Notes: generated by a model from the letters alone, not told the origin. A stretch of 64,000 bases of DNA from Clostridia bacterium (GCA_900755895.1 CAAEIG010000234.1:7985-71984), one strand, 5' to 3'. Shown: positions 23,992 through 32,004, counted from the first letter of the stretch. A program made the numbers and translations.

Positions 23992-24441
23992 TCATATCCG
24001 AATCCCCGCAGTGGGGCGTGGTTTCACTTCCACAGTGATTTCATTGCTGCTGGACAGGTTGGAGTCAATGTCCAGTGTGTATTTGATATCCACTCGGCCG
24101 CCCTGTTCCCCCAAGGAGGAATCCAGCTGGCTGGTAAAGACCCCAACGGTCAGCATGCCATAGCCTGTGTCGTACAGGCACAGGTGACGGCGGCCCTTTT
24201 CTAGAATCAATCGGGTGGCGGTACCGGAGCGCATCATGGTGACCTTGTCGGGTTCCACCTTCAGCACAGAGATGCAGCTGACCTTTGGGTTTTCCGCGTC
24301 GTACTCCTTATAGGCAATAAAGCGGGTCCCACCCTTGGCGGTGTAGGAGCCTGTGGTGTTCAGAGAGATTTCACCCACCTCGTCCAGACCGGTGTAGTCC
24401 TGACGGCCAATGATGTTGATATCGTAATCTTCTTTTAACAT
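23992..24441 (-). CDS. DUF1934 (YwiB-like) calycin-fold protein
   Basis: A 149-residue small beta-barrel protein of the DUF1934/YwiB family: it begins with YDINIIGRQDYTGL and contains GSYTAKGGTRFIAYKEYD, MMRSGTATRLILEKGRRHLCLYDTGYG and LDIDSNLSSSNEITVEVKPR, the alternating strands and conserved Gly/Tyr positions of the family. The function is unknown; the fold is calycin-like, suggesting small-ligand binding. GAGGGG lies about seven bases before the ATG. It is followed directly by argS, a conserved neighbourhood in Firmicutes. Confidence 0.85.
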   Translation of the reverse strand: MLKEDYDINIIGRQDYTGLDEVGEISLNTTGSYTAKGGTRFIAYKEYDAENPKVSCISVLKVEPDKVTMMRSGTATRLILEKGRRHLCLYDTGYGMLTVGVFTSQLDSSLGEQGGRVDIKYTLDIDSNLSSSNEITVEVKPRPTAGIRI

Positions 24442-24461
24442 TCCCGTTCCCCTCTTTCCAG

Positions 24462-25280
24462 TTAGGTGGGGTAGCTTTCAATGTCGATACGCTGGGTGCG
24501 GCCTTCCACGCTGTGGCCCAAAAACAGTTCCGCCACATTGAGGAAGTTCTGGGGGGTGTCCGTGACGTAATAGCTGGCCTGACGCTGAGCGGATTCCTGA
24601 CACAGCAGATCCTGTTCGGCCAGCTCCAGAGCCATGGCCAGAGCGGCTTCCCTGCCGCTGTCGATGAGGGTGACTCCTTTGCCCATCACGCCGGCAATGG
24701 TGGGGGCGATGATGGGGTAGTGAGTACAGCCCAGGATCAGGGTGTCCACCCCGGCGGCTCGCACAGGTGCCAGATAGCGTTCCGCCACCAGACGGGTCAC
24801 CTCGTCCTGGGGAGAGACAAATCCGCTTTCCACCAAAGAGACGAACAGGGGGCATGCTTGGGGGAACACCTGGAACTTGTGGTTGATCCGCAGCAGGGCG
24901 CTGCGGTAGGAGTCGCTGGCGATGGTGGCTGCTGTGCCAATGACGCCGATTTTTCCATTTTTTGTGGCAGCGGCTGCGGCCTTGGCGCTGGGCTCGATCA
25001 CGTCCAGATAGGGGACGCTCAAAGCTTCTCCCACGCTGCGGGCCACCGAACTGACGGTGCCGCAGGCAGCCAGTACTGCCTTGACGTTTTGGGAAAGCAG
25101 GAATTCCATATCCTGCTTGGCATAGCGCAGGATGGTGTCCGTGCTCCGGGAACCATAGGGCACCCGACCGGTGTCCCCGAAGTAGACTACGCTTTCCCCG
25201 GGCAGCACCTTTTCCAACTGTTTGACAGCGGTGAGCCCGCCCAGGCCGGAGTCGAACACGCCGATGGGTCGGTTATCCAT
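24462..25280 (-). CDS. murI: Glutamate racemase
   Basis: A 272-residue cofactor-independent racemase that makes D-glutamate for peptidoglycan. The N-terminus IGVFDSGLGGLTAVKQL and YFGDTGRVPYGSRS are typical, and the second catalytic cysteine is in ILGCTHYPII. The first catalytic cysteine lies in AACGTVSS, where most MurI enzymes have ACNTAS, so the active-site Asn is replaced by Gly. The start at 25280 follows GGAGG by ten bases; an ORF extension of 12 codons upstream overlaps ddl. It lies 16 bases after ddl, so two D-amino-acid steps of wall synthesis are in one operon. Confidence 0.95.
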   Translation of the reverse strand: MDNRPIGVFDSGLGGLTAVKQLEKVLPGESVVYFGDTGRVPYGSRSTDTILRYAKQDMEFLLSQNVKAVLAACGTVSSVARSVGEALSVPYLDVIEPSAKAAAAATKNGKIGVIGTAATIASDSYRSALLRINHKFQVFPQACPLFVSLVESGFVSPQDEVTRLVAERYLAPVRAAGVDTLILGCTHYPIIAPTIAGVMGKGVTLIDSGREAALAMALELAEQDLLCQESAQRQASYYVTDTPQNFLNVAELFLGHSVEGRTQRIDIESYPT

Positions 25281-25296
25281 AAGGGTCCAGCCTCCC

Positions 25297-26376
25297 TCAC
25301 AGTGCGGCCTGGGCAAGGGCCAGGTCGATCAGCCGGTCCAACAGCTGGCTGTAGGTCAACCCCATAGCCATCCACAGCTTGGGATACATGCTGATGGAGG
25401 TGAATCCCGGCAAGGTGTTGATCTCATTGAGGATCACCCGGTGATCCCCCTTGGTGACAAAGAAATCCACCCGGGCCAGGCCGGAGCAGCCCAACAGCCG
25501 GAAAGCCCGCACGGCTACCTGGCGGATCTTTTCGGAGGTCTCCTCAGGGATACGCGCAGGAATATACAACTGGCTGGTGCCATTGATGTACTTGTCGTCG
25601 TAATCGTAGAACTGGGCAGAAGCGCCGATTTCACCCACCAGGGAGGCTTCGCAGTCCCGGTTTCCCAGCACAGCGCACTCCACCTCTTGGCCGTCGATGC
25701 CTTCTTCTACCACCACTTTTTTGTCCTCTTTGGCGGCTTTGCGGATGGCCTCGTCCAAGTCCTCGGCGCGCTCCACTTTGCTGACGCCCACAGAGGAGCC
25801 AGCATTGGCAGGCTTCACAAATACGGGGAAGTCAAACCGGGCCTGAATCTTCTGCTTGATGGTGTCGGGGGCGGCATCAAAGCGGTCGGAGTAGAACCAC
25901 AGGTAATGGGCCTGCTCAATGTCCGCCGCAGACAGCAGGGAGTGGGTCACGGCCTTGTCCATGCAGATAGCGGAAGATTCCGCGTCGCAACCCACAAAGG
26001 GGATGCCGGAGATCTGGAACAGTCCCTGGATGGTGCCGTCCTCGCCATTTTTGCCGTGGAGGGCGGGGAAGATCACGTCCACCGGGATGATCTGTGCCTT
26101 CCCATCCTGGAGGGACACCAGTCCGTGGACGGAGGGGTCGGGGGAGAGGAAGGTGGGGGTCACAGGACCCTGTTCCCAAGCGCCGGAAACGATCTCCTGG
26201 ACCTCTCCGGTGTAGAGGAGCCATTTGCCCTCTTTGGTGATGCCCACCATGTGAACGTCGTACTTGTCTCGATCCAGGTTCTCCAAAATGGAAGTGACCG
26301 ACATGCGAGAGACCTCATGCTCTGAGGAGACGCCGCCGAAGATCACTGCCAGACTCAATTTGCTGCTATTGTTCAT
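25297..26376 (-). CDS. ddl: D-alanine--D-alanine ligase
   Basis: A 359-residue ATP-grasp ligase joining two D-alanines for the peptidoglycan stem. Visible are the N-terminal LAVIFGGVSSEHEVSRMS, HGKNGEDGTIQGLFQISGIPFVGCD, the ATP lid DFPVFVKPANAGSSVGVSKV, IDGQEVECAVLG and the metal-binding RVDFFV...ILNEINTLPGFT. A Tyr rather than Phe near the lid would predict D-Ala over D-Lac use; here the omega loop reads YDDKYINGTS, consistent with D-Ala-D-Ala. The ATG at 26376 best fits AGGGTG at eight bases; 26382 and a GTG at 26385 are alternatives. It heads the ddl-murI-DUF1934-argS operon. Confidence 0.95.
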   Translation of the reverse strand: MNNSSKLSLAVIFGGVSSEHEVSRMSVTSILENLDRDKYDVHMVGITKEGKWLLYTGEVQEIVSGAWEQGPVTPTFLSPDPSVHGLVSLQDGKAQIIPVDVIFPALHGKNGEDGTIQGLFQISGIPFVGCDAESSAICMDKAVTHSLLSAADIEQAHYLWFYSDRFDAAPDTIKQKIQARFDFPVFVKPANAGSSVGVSKVERAEDLDEAIRKAAKEDKKVVVEEGIDGQEVECAVLGNRDCEASLVGEIGASAQFYDYDDKYINGTSQLYIPARIPEETSEKIRQVAVRAFRLLGCSGLARVDFFVTKGDHRVILNEINTLPGFTSISMYPKLWMAMGLTYSQLLDRLIDLALAQAAL

Positions 26377-26382
26377 TGCCAT

Positions 26383-26542
26383 CACACCCTAATAAATGTT
26401 GTATTCCCGGGAGCGACAAAACCGCTCCCAGCAGCAGGCAGCCCTGGGCCCCAGGGAGGAGTCTCCCGGGCGAGGGCACATTCGATTCCATATTATACTA
26501 TGCCCGTCGTGATTTCGCAACTCCGGGGGCGGGAAAAAAAGA
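26383..26542. promoter_or_regulatory. GC-rich hairpins in the ddl leader
   Basis: Between the divergent ddl and 26.6-kb genes are two perfect inverted repeats: GGGAGCG (26409-26415) with CGCTCCC (26423-26429), and CCCTGG (26442-26447) with CCAGGG (26451-26456). Neither is followed by a T-run, so they look like leader structure or protein sites instead of terminators. I could not match a T-box or a known riboswitch. Confidence 0.4.
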
Positions 26543-26571
26543 TAGACTTTTCCGGCTGCTCATGCTATACT
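26543..26571 (+). promoter_or_regulatory. Promoter of the 26.6-kb gene
   Basis: TAGACT (26543-26548), 17 bases, TATACT (26566-26571) with an extended -10 TG. Confidence 0.5.
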
Positions 26572-26617
26572 GGTATCCAAATGAAATTAGCACAACGCTG
26601 TTTTGGAGTGGATCATT

Positions 26618-27403
26618 TTGGATTTGAAAGCCTTTGAACTGATAGAGACCGGCCTGCAGGAAGAGCTTCTGAAGCAGGGCTTTGACGAGGCCCAGCCCCT
26701 GGAGGACCCCGATGGCAAGTTGGTGATGTTCACCGCTGCGGACGTGGCCTATGGTCTGATGTACGATGTGAAGCAGCAGCGGTTTGAGCTGCGTTCCACC
26801 ACCCTGACGGATGAGGGTAAGCCCGGCACCTGGCGCAGCCTGTCCCTGTGGCTGTTTGACGAGAAAGAGGGCACCAAGGCTGACGCTGAGAGCATTCTCA
26901 ACGACTTCTTGGAGGTTGTCCGCGGACCCAAGCGTGTGGCGGTGGTGCAGCAGAAGCGCCGCACCAAAGACGGCGACCGTTCGGTGGATCCGCTGTTCTT
27001 TGTCAACCGCTTGGTGAATATCTTCCCGGAGCTGCGTGAGCCCCTGAACCAGGAGAAGATCACCTATGGCCAGGTGCGCTATGTCACCTTTGTAAAAGCC
27101 CATGCGGTGTCCCTGTGCAAGGACTTGGCGCTGAAGTATCCCAACAGTGACCCCATGAGAAAACTTTGCGCCCTGCTGGACGACATGTATAAGAACGGCG
27201 ATCTGGACACCCGTTCCATGGTGACCATCAGCCTGCTCAACGAGCTGCCCGACGACGCTTTCCAAGTGTTTGTAGAGCACGTGGGGGAGGAGCTGCAGAA
27301 GGACCTGAAGTACACCCGCAAGCTCAAGGGCAAGAAGATCAAGCCCGAGAAGAAAAAGAAAAAGAAGAAGGTTGTGGCAAAGCCCCTGGACAACAAGCAC
27401 TGA
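26618..27403 (+). CDS. Conserved hypothetical protein with a lysine-rich tail
   Basis: A 261-residue soluble protein that I do not recognise as a named family. It begins LDLKAFELIETGLQEELLKQGF, has a mixed alpha/beta first half (KLVMFTAADVAYGLMYDVKQQRFELR), a central VDPLFFVNRLVNIFPELREPL, a helical second half and a tail of about 30 residues dominated by lysine (a run of lysines near 245-252), which could bind nucleic acid or membrane phosphate. The TTG at 26618 is the best start, with GGAG nine bases upstream; a TTG at 26603 lacks one. It has its own promoter and terminator. Function not assigned. Confidence 0.7.
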   Translation: MDLKAFELIETGLQEELLKQGFDEAQPLEDPDGKLVMFTAADVAYGLMYDVKQQRFELRSTTLTDEGKPGTWRSLSLWLFDEKEGTKADAESILNDFLEVVRGPKRVAVVQQKRRTKDGDRSVDPLFFVNRLVNIFPELREPLNQEKITYGQVRYVTFVKAHAVSLCKDLALKYPNSDPMRKLCALLDDMYKNGDLDTRSMVTISLLNELPDDAFQVFVEHVGEELQKDLKYTRKLKGKKIKPEKKKKKKKVVAKPLDNKH

Positions 27404-27432
27404 GGATTGTTTCACAGCCGTAAAAGCAAAAT

Positions 27433-27463
27433 AAAAAGGGATGCCTGGATGGCATCCCTTTTT
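27433..27463. terminator. Bidirectional terminator
   Basis: GGGATGCC (27438-27445) pairs with GGCATCCC (27451-27458), flanked by AAAAA and TTTTTT; it serves the convergent genes on both sides. Confidence 0.85.
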
Positions 27464-27476
27464 TGTGTTTCTAAAA

Positions 27477-28142
27477 TTACTTTTCAAGCTTATGGACGTT
27501 CTCTTTGCCATACAGGAAGGGCAGGGAGAAGGTGTTGTTAAACAGTTCAATCAGGGGACCCATAAAGAAGGCAGTGATCAGTGTGCCCACCCCGGGCAGC
27601 AGTCCCGACAGAGCGCCGATAATCACGCAGATCAGATCACAGCCGATGCGTACGAACCGGAAGGGCCACTTCCGATTTTTGGCCAGGACAATGGGAATGG
27701 CGTCGTACACGGACACACCCAGATTGGAGGTCATGTACAGGGACGAGGCAAAGCACATCACCAGTACTCCGATAGCCAAAAAGACGATCCGCATCCCCAA
27801 GTTGGGGTCGGGCCACAGGCTGTTGATGGCCCAAACAGCAAAGTCCACAATGTATCCCGTGAGGAACATATTCACCAAGGTGGCCACACCCATGTAACTG
27901 CGGGCAATGAATAGATCCACAACCAGCATCACCGCACTGAGAATCATGTAGAATACGCCGTAGGTGGCAAAGCTCTCAAAAAAGCGTCCCCACACGCCCT
28001 GGGCAAAGCATTGAAAGGGGTCCACTCCAAAACTGGAACACTTGAAGAATCCCACCGCCAGGGCGCAGAAGATCACCCCCACCGTGGTCATACCCACCCT
28101 TTTTTCAAAATGGTCCGGCAATTTCATACCCTTCAGCTGCAT
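27477..28142 (-). CDS. YczE/YyaS/YitT-family membrane protein
   Basis: A 221-residue membrane protein with about five or six hydrophobic helices. After a short cytoplasmic start (LPDHFEKRVGMTTVGVIFCALAVGFFK) come SSFGVDPFQCFAQGVWG, SNLGVSVYDAIPIVLA and GLLPGVGTLITAFFMGPLIELFN, the glycine-proline motifs shared by the YczE/YyaS group. Members are membrane proteins of uncertain role, some linked to antibiotic synthesis or export. The ATG at 28142 has GGGGGAG eight bases upstream. It is divergent from the rpmG operon and shares no promoter motif with it. Confidence 0.8.
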   Translation of the reverse strand: MQLKGMKLPDHFEKRVGMTTVGVIFCALAVGFFKCSSFGVDPFQCFAQGVWGRFFESFATYGVFYMILSAVMLVVDLFIARSYMGVATLVNMFLTGYIVDFAVWAINSLWPDPNLGMRIVFLAIGVLVMCFASSLYMTSNLGVSVYDAIPIVLAKNRKWPFRFVRIGCDLICVIIGALSGLLPGVGTLITAFFMGPLIELFNNTFSLPFLYGKENVHKLEK

Positions 28143-28270
28143 ATCCCGCACTCCCCCTGTTTTTCCGGCGGTGTTGACTTTTCACCGGTGTCGTAATATA
28201 GTATAACAAACAGCCGGCCCGGTTGTAAAGGCGTTCTCTGGCTTTCAGCCGTGGTAAGACGTAAAAAATC

Positions 28271-28300
28271 TTGACAAGAAAGAGCCTCTTGTGCTATACT
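28271..28300 (+). promoter_or_regulatory. Promoter of the rpmG-secE-nusG operon
   Basis: TTGACA (28271-28276), an 18-base spacer, TATACT (28295-28300) with extended -10 TG. Confidence 0.75.
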
Positions 28301-28306
28301 GGTAGC

Positions 28307-28371
28307 ACCTCGAAAAAGAGGTTCTTTTTTTGTGCCTGTTTTTCTGAGGGAGGCCGGGGCGATGACGCCCC
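28307..28371 (+). promoter_or_regulatory. Terminator-like and second hairpin in the rpmG leader
   Basis: At the predicted transcript start ACCTC (28307-28311) pairs with GAGGT (28318-28322) and is followed by a T-run (TCTTTTTTT), a minimal terminator. A second helix, GGGGCG (28356-28361) with CGCCCC (28366-28371), follows. This may be an attenuator, but the first stem is only five pairs. Confidence 0.35.
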
Positions 28372-28407
28372 AAAAATATTTCCGTAAAACGGGAGGTGCC
28401 GACAAAA

Positions 28408-28557
28408 ATGAGAGTGAAGGTCGTGCTGGCTTGCACCGAGTGCAAGCAGAGGAACTACAACACCAAGAAGAACAAGAAGAACGATCCCGACAGGCTGGAA
28501 ATGAACAAGTACTGCAGGTTCTGCCGGAAGCACACCCTGCACAGGGAAACCAAGTAA
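28408..28557 (+). CDS. rpmG: 50S ribosomal protein L33, zinc-binding form
   Basis: A 49-residue ribosomal protein, the usual length for L33. It carries both zinc cysteine pairs: CTECK near residue 9 and CRFCRK near residue 36, with the family signature NYNTKKNKKNDPDRLEMNKY between them, so it is the zinc-containing (C+) paralogue. GGGAGGTG precedes the ATG by about nine bases. It is the first gene of the rpmG-secE-nusG operon, the conserved order in Firmicutes. Confidence 0.95.
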   Translation: MRVKVVLACTECKQRNYNTKKNKKNDPDRLEMNKYCRFCRKHTLHRETK

Positions 28558-28569
28558 GGAGCGGAACAC

Positions 28570-28806
28570 ATGGCTGAGAACGTCAAGAAGAGCGAAAACG
28601 GATTGGTCCGTTTTGGCAAGCGCGTGACGAAATTCTTCCGCGACTGCAAGGGCGAGGTCAAAAAGATCGTATGGCCCACGCCCAAAGCCACGTTCAAGAA
28701 CACCGGCGTGGTGTTGGTGACCATCATTGTGGTGGCTCTGTTCGTTTTCCTGCTGGACACCGCGTTCATGAACCTTCTGGGTCTTGTGATGGACGTTGCC
28801 GGTTAA
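28570..28806 (+). CDS. secE: Preprotein translocase subunit SecE
   Basis: A 78-residue single-span SecE of the short Gram-positive type. The amphipathic helix with the conserved FFRDCKGEVKKIVWPTPKATFKNT (family signature E-x-K-K-V-x-W-P) is followed by one membrane helix, VLVTIIVVALFVFLLDTAFM. It clamps SecY in the SecYEG channel. It lies 12 bases after rpmG and 37 bases before nusG; the ATG is preceded by AAGGAG. Confidence 0.95.
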   Translation: MAENVKKSENGLVRFGKRVTKFFRDCKGEVKKIVWPTPKATFKNTGVVLVTIIVVALFVFLLDTAFMNLLGLVMDVAG

Positions 28807-28843
28807 CATCCCCTTGGGATTATCGGGAAAACGGAGGTAGCAG

Positions 28844-29368
28844 ATGGCTGAAGAAGCAAAATGGTATGTGGTGCACACCTATTCCGGGTATGAGAACAAA
28901 GTTGCCTCAAACCTGGAGAAGACTGTGGAAAACCACAAGCTGCAGGATCTGATCCAAGAGATCTGCGTGCCCACGGAGACGGTGACCGAGATCACCGATT
29001 CCGGCAAGCGCAAGGAAGTGGAGCGGAAAATCTTCCCCGGCTACGTCATCGTCAAGATGGTGATGACCGACGAGTCCTGGTATGCAGTGCGCAACATCCG
29101 CGGCTGCACAGGCTTTGTGGGTCCGTCCTCCAAGCCCATACCGCTCACGGAGGATGAGGTGGCCCGGCTGGGAATCGACAACAAAGCGGTGGAGGTCAGC
29201 TACAAGGTGGGCGACTCCGTCAACATCGTGGACGGGCCCTTGGAGGGCTTTGTGGGCACGGTGGAGGAGATGGACGTGGAGAAAAACCGCGTGCGCGTCA
29301 CCGTATCCATGTTCGGACGGGAGACCCCCGTGGAACTGGAACTGGCTCAGGCCGAGCCTGTGGACTGA
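28844..29368 (+). CDS. nusG: Transcription termination/antitermination protein NusG
   Basis: A 174-residue NusG. The NGN domain opens with WYVVHTYSGYENKVASNLE and contains KIFPGYVIVKMVMTDESWYAVRNI and GCTGFVGPSSKP, which contact RNA polymerase; the C-terminal KOW domain reads VGDSVNIVDGPLEGFVGTVEEMD and ends with GRETPVELELAQAE. GGAGGT lies eight bases before the ATG. It completes the secE-nusG pair upstream of the L11-L1 genes. Confidence 0.96.
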   Translation: MAEEAKWYVVHTYSGYENKVASNLEKTVENHKLQDLIQEICVPTETVTEITDSGKRKEVERKIFPGYVIVKMVMTDESWYAVRNIRGCTGFVGPSSKPIPLTEDEVARLGIDNKAVEVSYKVGDSVNIVDGPLEGFVGTVEEMDVEKNRVRVTVSMFGRETPVELELAQAEPVD

Positions 29369-29531
29369 TGCAGGCGGGGGCGTCGCGCCCCAAATCAGCG
29401 GCAGCAAGTTTTAGGCATTGGGCGGGAAATCCCGCTTTGCATGTGAGGGGCATTGCCCCTGTGGGAGGCACAGCTGAAATCCAATTCACGGCTGCGCCGT
29501 CATCCACCACGAATTTTGGAGGTGCAAACAA
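29369..29531 (+). other. Hairpin-rich spacer between nusG and rplK
   Basis: It holds several short GC-rich hairpins: GGGGCG-tcg-CGCCCC (29377-29391), GCGGGAAATCCCGC and GGGGCATTGCCCC. None has a T-run. It probably forms leader or processing structure ahead of the L11 operon; no promoter is clear. Confidence 0.4.
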
Positions 29532-29957
29532 ATGGCTCAAAAGGTTACGGGCTTTATTAAGCTCCAGATCCCTGCCGGCAAAGCAACCCCGGCGCCGCCT
29601 GTCGGCCCCGCGCTTGGCCAGCATGGTGTGAACATCATGGCTTTTACCAAGGAATTCAACGAGCGTACTAAGAACGACGTGGGTCTTATCATCCCCGTTG
29701 TCATCACGGTCTATGCCGACCGTTCTTTCACCTTTATCACCAAGACCCCTCCGGCCGCCGTGCTGATTAAGAAAGCCTGCGGGATTGAGACGGCTTCCGG
29801 TGAGCCCAACAAGAAGAAAGTCGCCAAGATCACCCGCGAGCAGGTGCAGAAGATTGCCGAGCAGAAGATGCCCGACTTGAACGCTTCTTCCGTCGAGAGT
29901 GCCATGAGCATGATCGCCGGCACCGCCCGCAGCATGGGTATCGAAGTAGTCGATTGA
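29532..29957 (+). CDS. rplK: 50S ribosomal protein L11
   Basis: A 141-residue L11 of normal length. It starts AQKVTGFIKLQIPAGKATPAPPVGPALGQHGVNIM with the proline-rich strand that binds EF-G and thiostrepton-class antibiotics, and the C-terminal RNA-binding domain ends with MSMIAGTARSMGIEVVD. Prolines in PAGKATPAPPVGPALG are intact. GGAGGTG precedes the ATG. It forms an operon with rplA 56 bases downstream. Confidence 0.97.
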   Translation: MAQKVTGFIKLQIPAGKATPAPPVGPALGQHGVNIMAFTKEFNERTKNDVGLIIPVVITVYADRSFTFITKTPPAAVLIKKACGIETASGEPNKKKVAKITREQVQKIAEQKMPDLNASSVESAMSMIAGTARSMGIEVVD

Positions 29958-30013
29958 TTCCCGAGTGGGAGGAAATCTTTAGATCCGATATTTACCACTG
30001 GAGGAAAGATACA

Positions 30014-30706
30014 ATGAAACACGGTAAGAAATATGTGGAAGGCGCAAAGCTCATCGACCGCAGCAAGCTTTACGACACTGCTGAGGCCCTTGACATCTGC
30101 GTGAAGACCGGCACTGCCAAATTCGACGAGACCGTCGAGCTCCATGTGAAGCTGGGCGTTGACGGCCGTCATGCTGACCAGCAGGTTCGTGGCGCCATCG
30201 TGCTGCCCAACGGCACTGGCAAGAGCGTTCGTGTTCTGGTCATTTGCAAGCCCGAGAAGGAAGAGGACGCCAAGGCTGCCGGCGCTGATTATGTTGGCGG
30301 CGAGGAAATGGTCCAGAAGATTCAGTCCGAGAACTGGATGGATTTCGACGTGCTGATCACCACTCCCGATATGATGGGTCAGGTTGGCCGTCTGGGCCGT
30401 CTGCTTGGTCCCCGTGGCTTGATGCCCAACCCCAAGGCTGGCACTGTGACCCCCGACGTTGGCAAGGCTGTCACCGACGCCAAGGCCGGTAAGATCGAGT
30501 ACCGCCTGGACAAGACCAACATCATCCACTGCCCCATCGGCAAGGTTTCCTTCGGCGTGGAGAAGCTCCAGGAGAACTTCGACACTCTGATGGACGCTAT
30601 TGTCAAGGCAAAGCCCTCTGCTGCTAAGGGTCAGTATGTGCGTTCCTGCGTGGTTAGCGCCACCATGGGCCCCGGCGTGAAGATCAACCCCGCAAAGTTT
30701 ATCTAA
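30014..30706 (+). CDS. rplA: 50S ribosomal protein L1
   Basis: A 230-residue L1 of the mobile stalk, also the usual autoregulator of the L11-L1 mRNA. The sequence begins KHGKKYVEGAKLIDRSKLYD, has FDETVELHVKLGVDGRHADQQVRGAIVLPNGTGK, GRLLGPRGLMPNPKAGTVT and the C-terminal MGPGVKINPAKF. The ATG at 30014 has GGAGGAAAG about eight bases upstream; an in-frame start 60 bases earlier overlaps rplK and is not family-like. Confidence 0.97.
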   Translation: MKHGKKYVEGAKLIDRSKLYDTAEALDICVKTGTAKFDETVELHVKLGVDGRHADQQVRGAIVLPNGTGKSVRVLVICKPEKEEDAKAAGADYVGGEEMVQKIQSENWMDFDVLITTPDMMGQVGRLGRLLGPRGLMPNPKAGTVTPDVGKAVTDAKAGKIEYRLDKTNIIHCPIGKVSFGVEKLQENFDTLMDAIVKAKPSAAKGQYVRSCVVSATMGPGVKINPAKFI

Positions 30707-30723
30707 AAAACGGGATTTAAGAC

Positions 30724-30752
30724 TTGACAAAGCCTTTCGGCCTTTGTATAAT
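30724..30752 (+). promoter_or_regulatory. Promoter of the L10-L7/L12 operon
   Basis: Consensus TTGACA (30724-30729), 17-base spacer, TATAAT (30747-30752). Confidence 0.85.
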
Positions 30753-30758
30753 AATAAA

Positions 30759-30929
30759 GCTGTCCATCCAAAGACAGCAGGTTTGTAAACGGTTTTGTCC
30801 GGCCTGCCGAGGAAAGACGAGCAAAAGGGAGCACAGGGTTGCCTGTGTAAGTGCGTACTGCGCACGTATGTCCTGTTAATTTGCTTGCAACGCCTTTCCG
30901 AGGAGACCCGGAAAGGCGTTTTTGATTTT
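30759..30929 (+). ncRNA. Ribosomal protein L10 leader with attenuator hairpin
   Basis: The long 5' leader of rplJ matches the L10 leader class by position and by its multi-helix make-up. It ends in a strong terminator-like hairpin, AACGCCTTTCCG (30889-30900) with CGGAAAGGCGTT (30909-30920), then TTTGATTTT, about 27 bases before the rplJ start. In this class, L10(L12)4 binding to the leader lowers expression; the hairpin suggests control by premature termination here. Confidence 0.75.
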
Positions 30930-30956
30930 ACTTTCACGATCCGGAGGTGAAACGAA

Positions 30957-31487
30957 TTGCCCAGCGAGAAGATTCTGGAACAGAAAAAACAGCAAGTTGC
31001 ACAGCTGGCCGAGGACTTCAAGAAGGCCAATGTGGGCGTGCTGGTGAACTATGAAGGCATCACGGTGGAAAAGGACACCAAGCTCCGTAAGCAGCTGCGT
31101 GAGGCTGGCTGCGAGTACAAGGTGGTCAAGAACACCCTGCTGACCCTGGCTTTCAAGGAAGCTGGTATCGAGGGCCTGGAGGAGCATCTCCATGGCGCTA
31201 CTGCCATCGCTTACAGCGAGAACGGCTATGTGGACGCCCCCAAGATCCTGTCCGAGTATGCCAAGGACAACGAGAACTTCACGGTGAAGGCCGGCTTCAT
31301 TGACGGCAGCGCTGTGGATTCCAAGAGCATCGACGAACTGGCCAAGCTGCCTCCCAAGGAGGTTCTGGTTGCTCAGGTGCTCGGCGGCTTGAATGGCCCC
31401 ATCCAGGGCTTCGCCAATGTGCTCACCGGCACACTGCGCGGCCTGGTTATCGCCCTCAACGCTATTGCAGAGAAGCAGAGCGCATAA
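30957..31487 (+). CDS. rplJ: 50S ribosomal protein L10
   Basis: A 176-residue L10, the base of the L7/L12 stalk. It opens SEKILEQKKQQVAQLAEDFKKANVGVLVNYEGITVEK and contains LRKQLREAGCEYKVVKNTLL; the last helix, which binds L7/L12 dimers, is present. The start is TTG at 30957 with GGAGGTG eight bases upstream. It is co-transcribed with rplL under the L10 leader. Confidence 0.97.
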   Translation: MPSEKILEQKKQQVAQLAEDFKKANVGVLVNYEGITVEKDTKLRKQLREAGCEYKVVKNTLLTLAFKEAGIEGLEEHLHGATAIAYSENGYVDAPKILSEYAKDNENFTVKAGFIDGSAVDSKSIDELAKLPPKEVLVAQVLGGLNGPIQGFANVLTGTLRGLVIALNAIAEKQSA

Positions 31488-31567
31488 GAGCGAATGTTTG
31501 TCAGGCGGCTGCCTGACGCCCATACTATTACTTTTGCATTTAAACTTTAACATGGAGGTATTTCATC

Positions 31568-31945
31568 ATGTCTGAGAAAGTCACTAACCTGATTGAAGAA
31601 GTCAAGTCCCTCACCGTCCTGGAGCTCTCCGAGCTGGTTAAGGCTCTGGAGGAGGAGTTCGGCGTGTCCGCTGCTGCTCCCGCTGTTGCTGTTGCTGCTG
31701 CTCCCGCTGCTGCTGCTCCCGCTGCTGAAGAGAAGACCGAGTTTGACGTCGTGCTGAAGTCCGCTGGCGCCAACAAGATCAACGTCATCAAGGTTGTCAA
31801 GGAAGTCACCGGCCTGGGCCTGAAGGAAGCTAAGGCTCTGGTTGACGAGGCTCCCAAGACCGTCAAGGAAGGCGCTTCTAAGGACGACGCTGAGTCCATC
31901 AAGGCTAAGCTGACCGAGGCTGGCGCTGAGGTTGAGCTGAAGTAA
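31568..31945 (+). CDS. rplL: 50S ribosomal protein L7/L12
   Basis: A 125-residue L7/L12, the flexible stalk protein that recruits translation GTPases. The N-terminal dimer domain (VTNLIEEVKSLTVLELSELVKALEEEFGV) is joined by an alanine-proline hinge (AAAPAAAAPAA) to the factor-binding domain TEFDVVLKSAGANKINVIKVVKEVTGLGLKEAK. GGAGGT lies nine bases before the ATG. A terminator follows at once, and rpoB, the usual next gene, is not there. Confidence 0.97.
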   Translation: MSEKVTNLIEEVKSLTVLELSELVKALEEEFGVSAAAPAVAVAAAPAAAAPAAEEKTEFDVVLKSAGANKINVIKVVKEVTGLGLKEAKALVDEAPKTVKEGASKDDAESIKAKLTEAGAEVELK

Positions 31946-31964
31946 GCTTTTCCCACCGGATCAG

Positions 31965-31999
31965 AAATCCCTCCCCATTTTGGGGAGGGATTTTTATTT
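31965..31999 (+). terminator. Terminator of the rplJL operon
   Basis: AAATCCCTCCCC (31965-31976) pairs with GGGGAGGGATTT (31982-31993), then TTTATTTA. Confidence 0.9.
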
Positions 32000-32004
32000 A
32001 TCCG

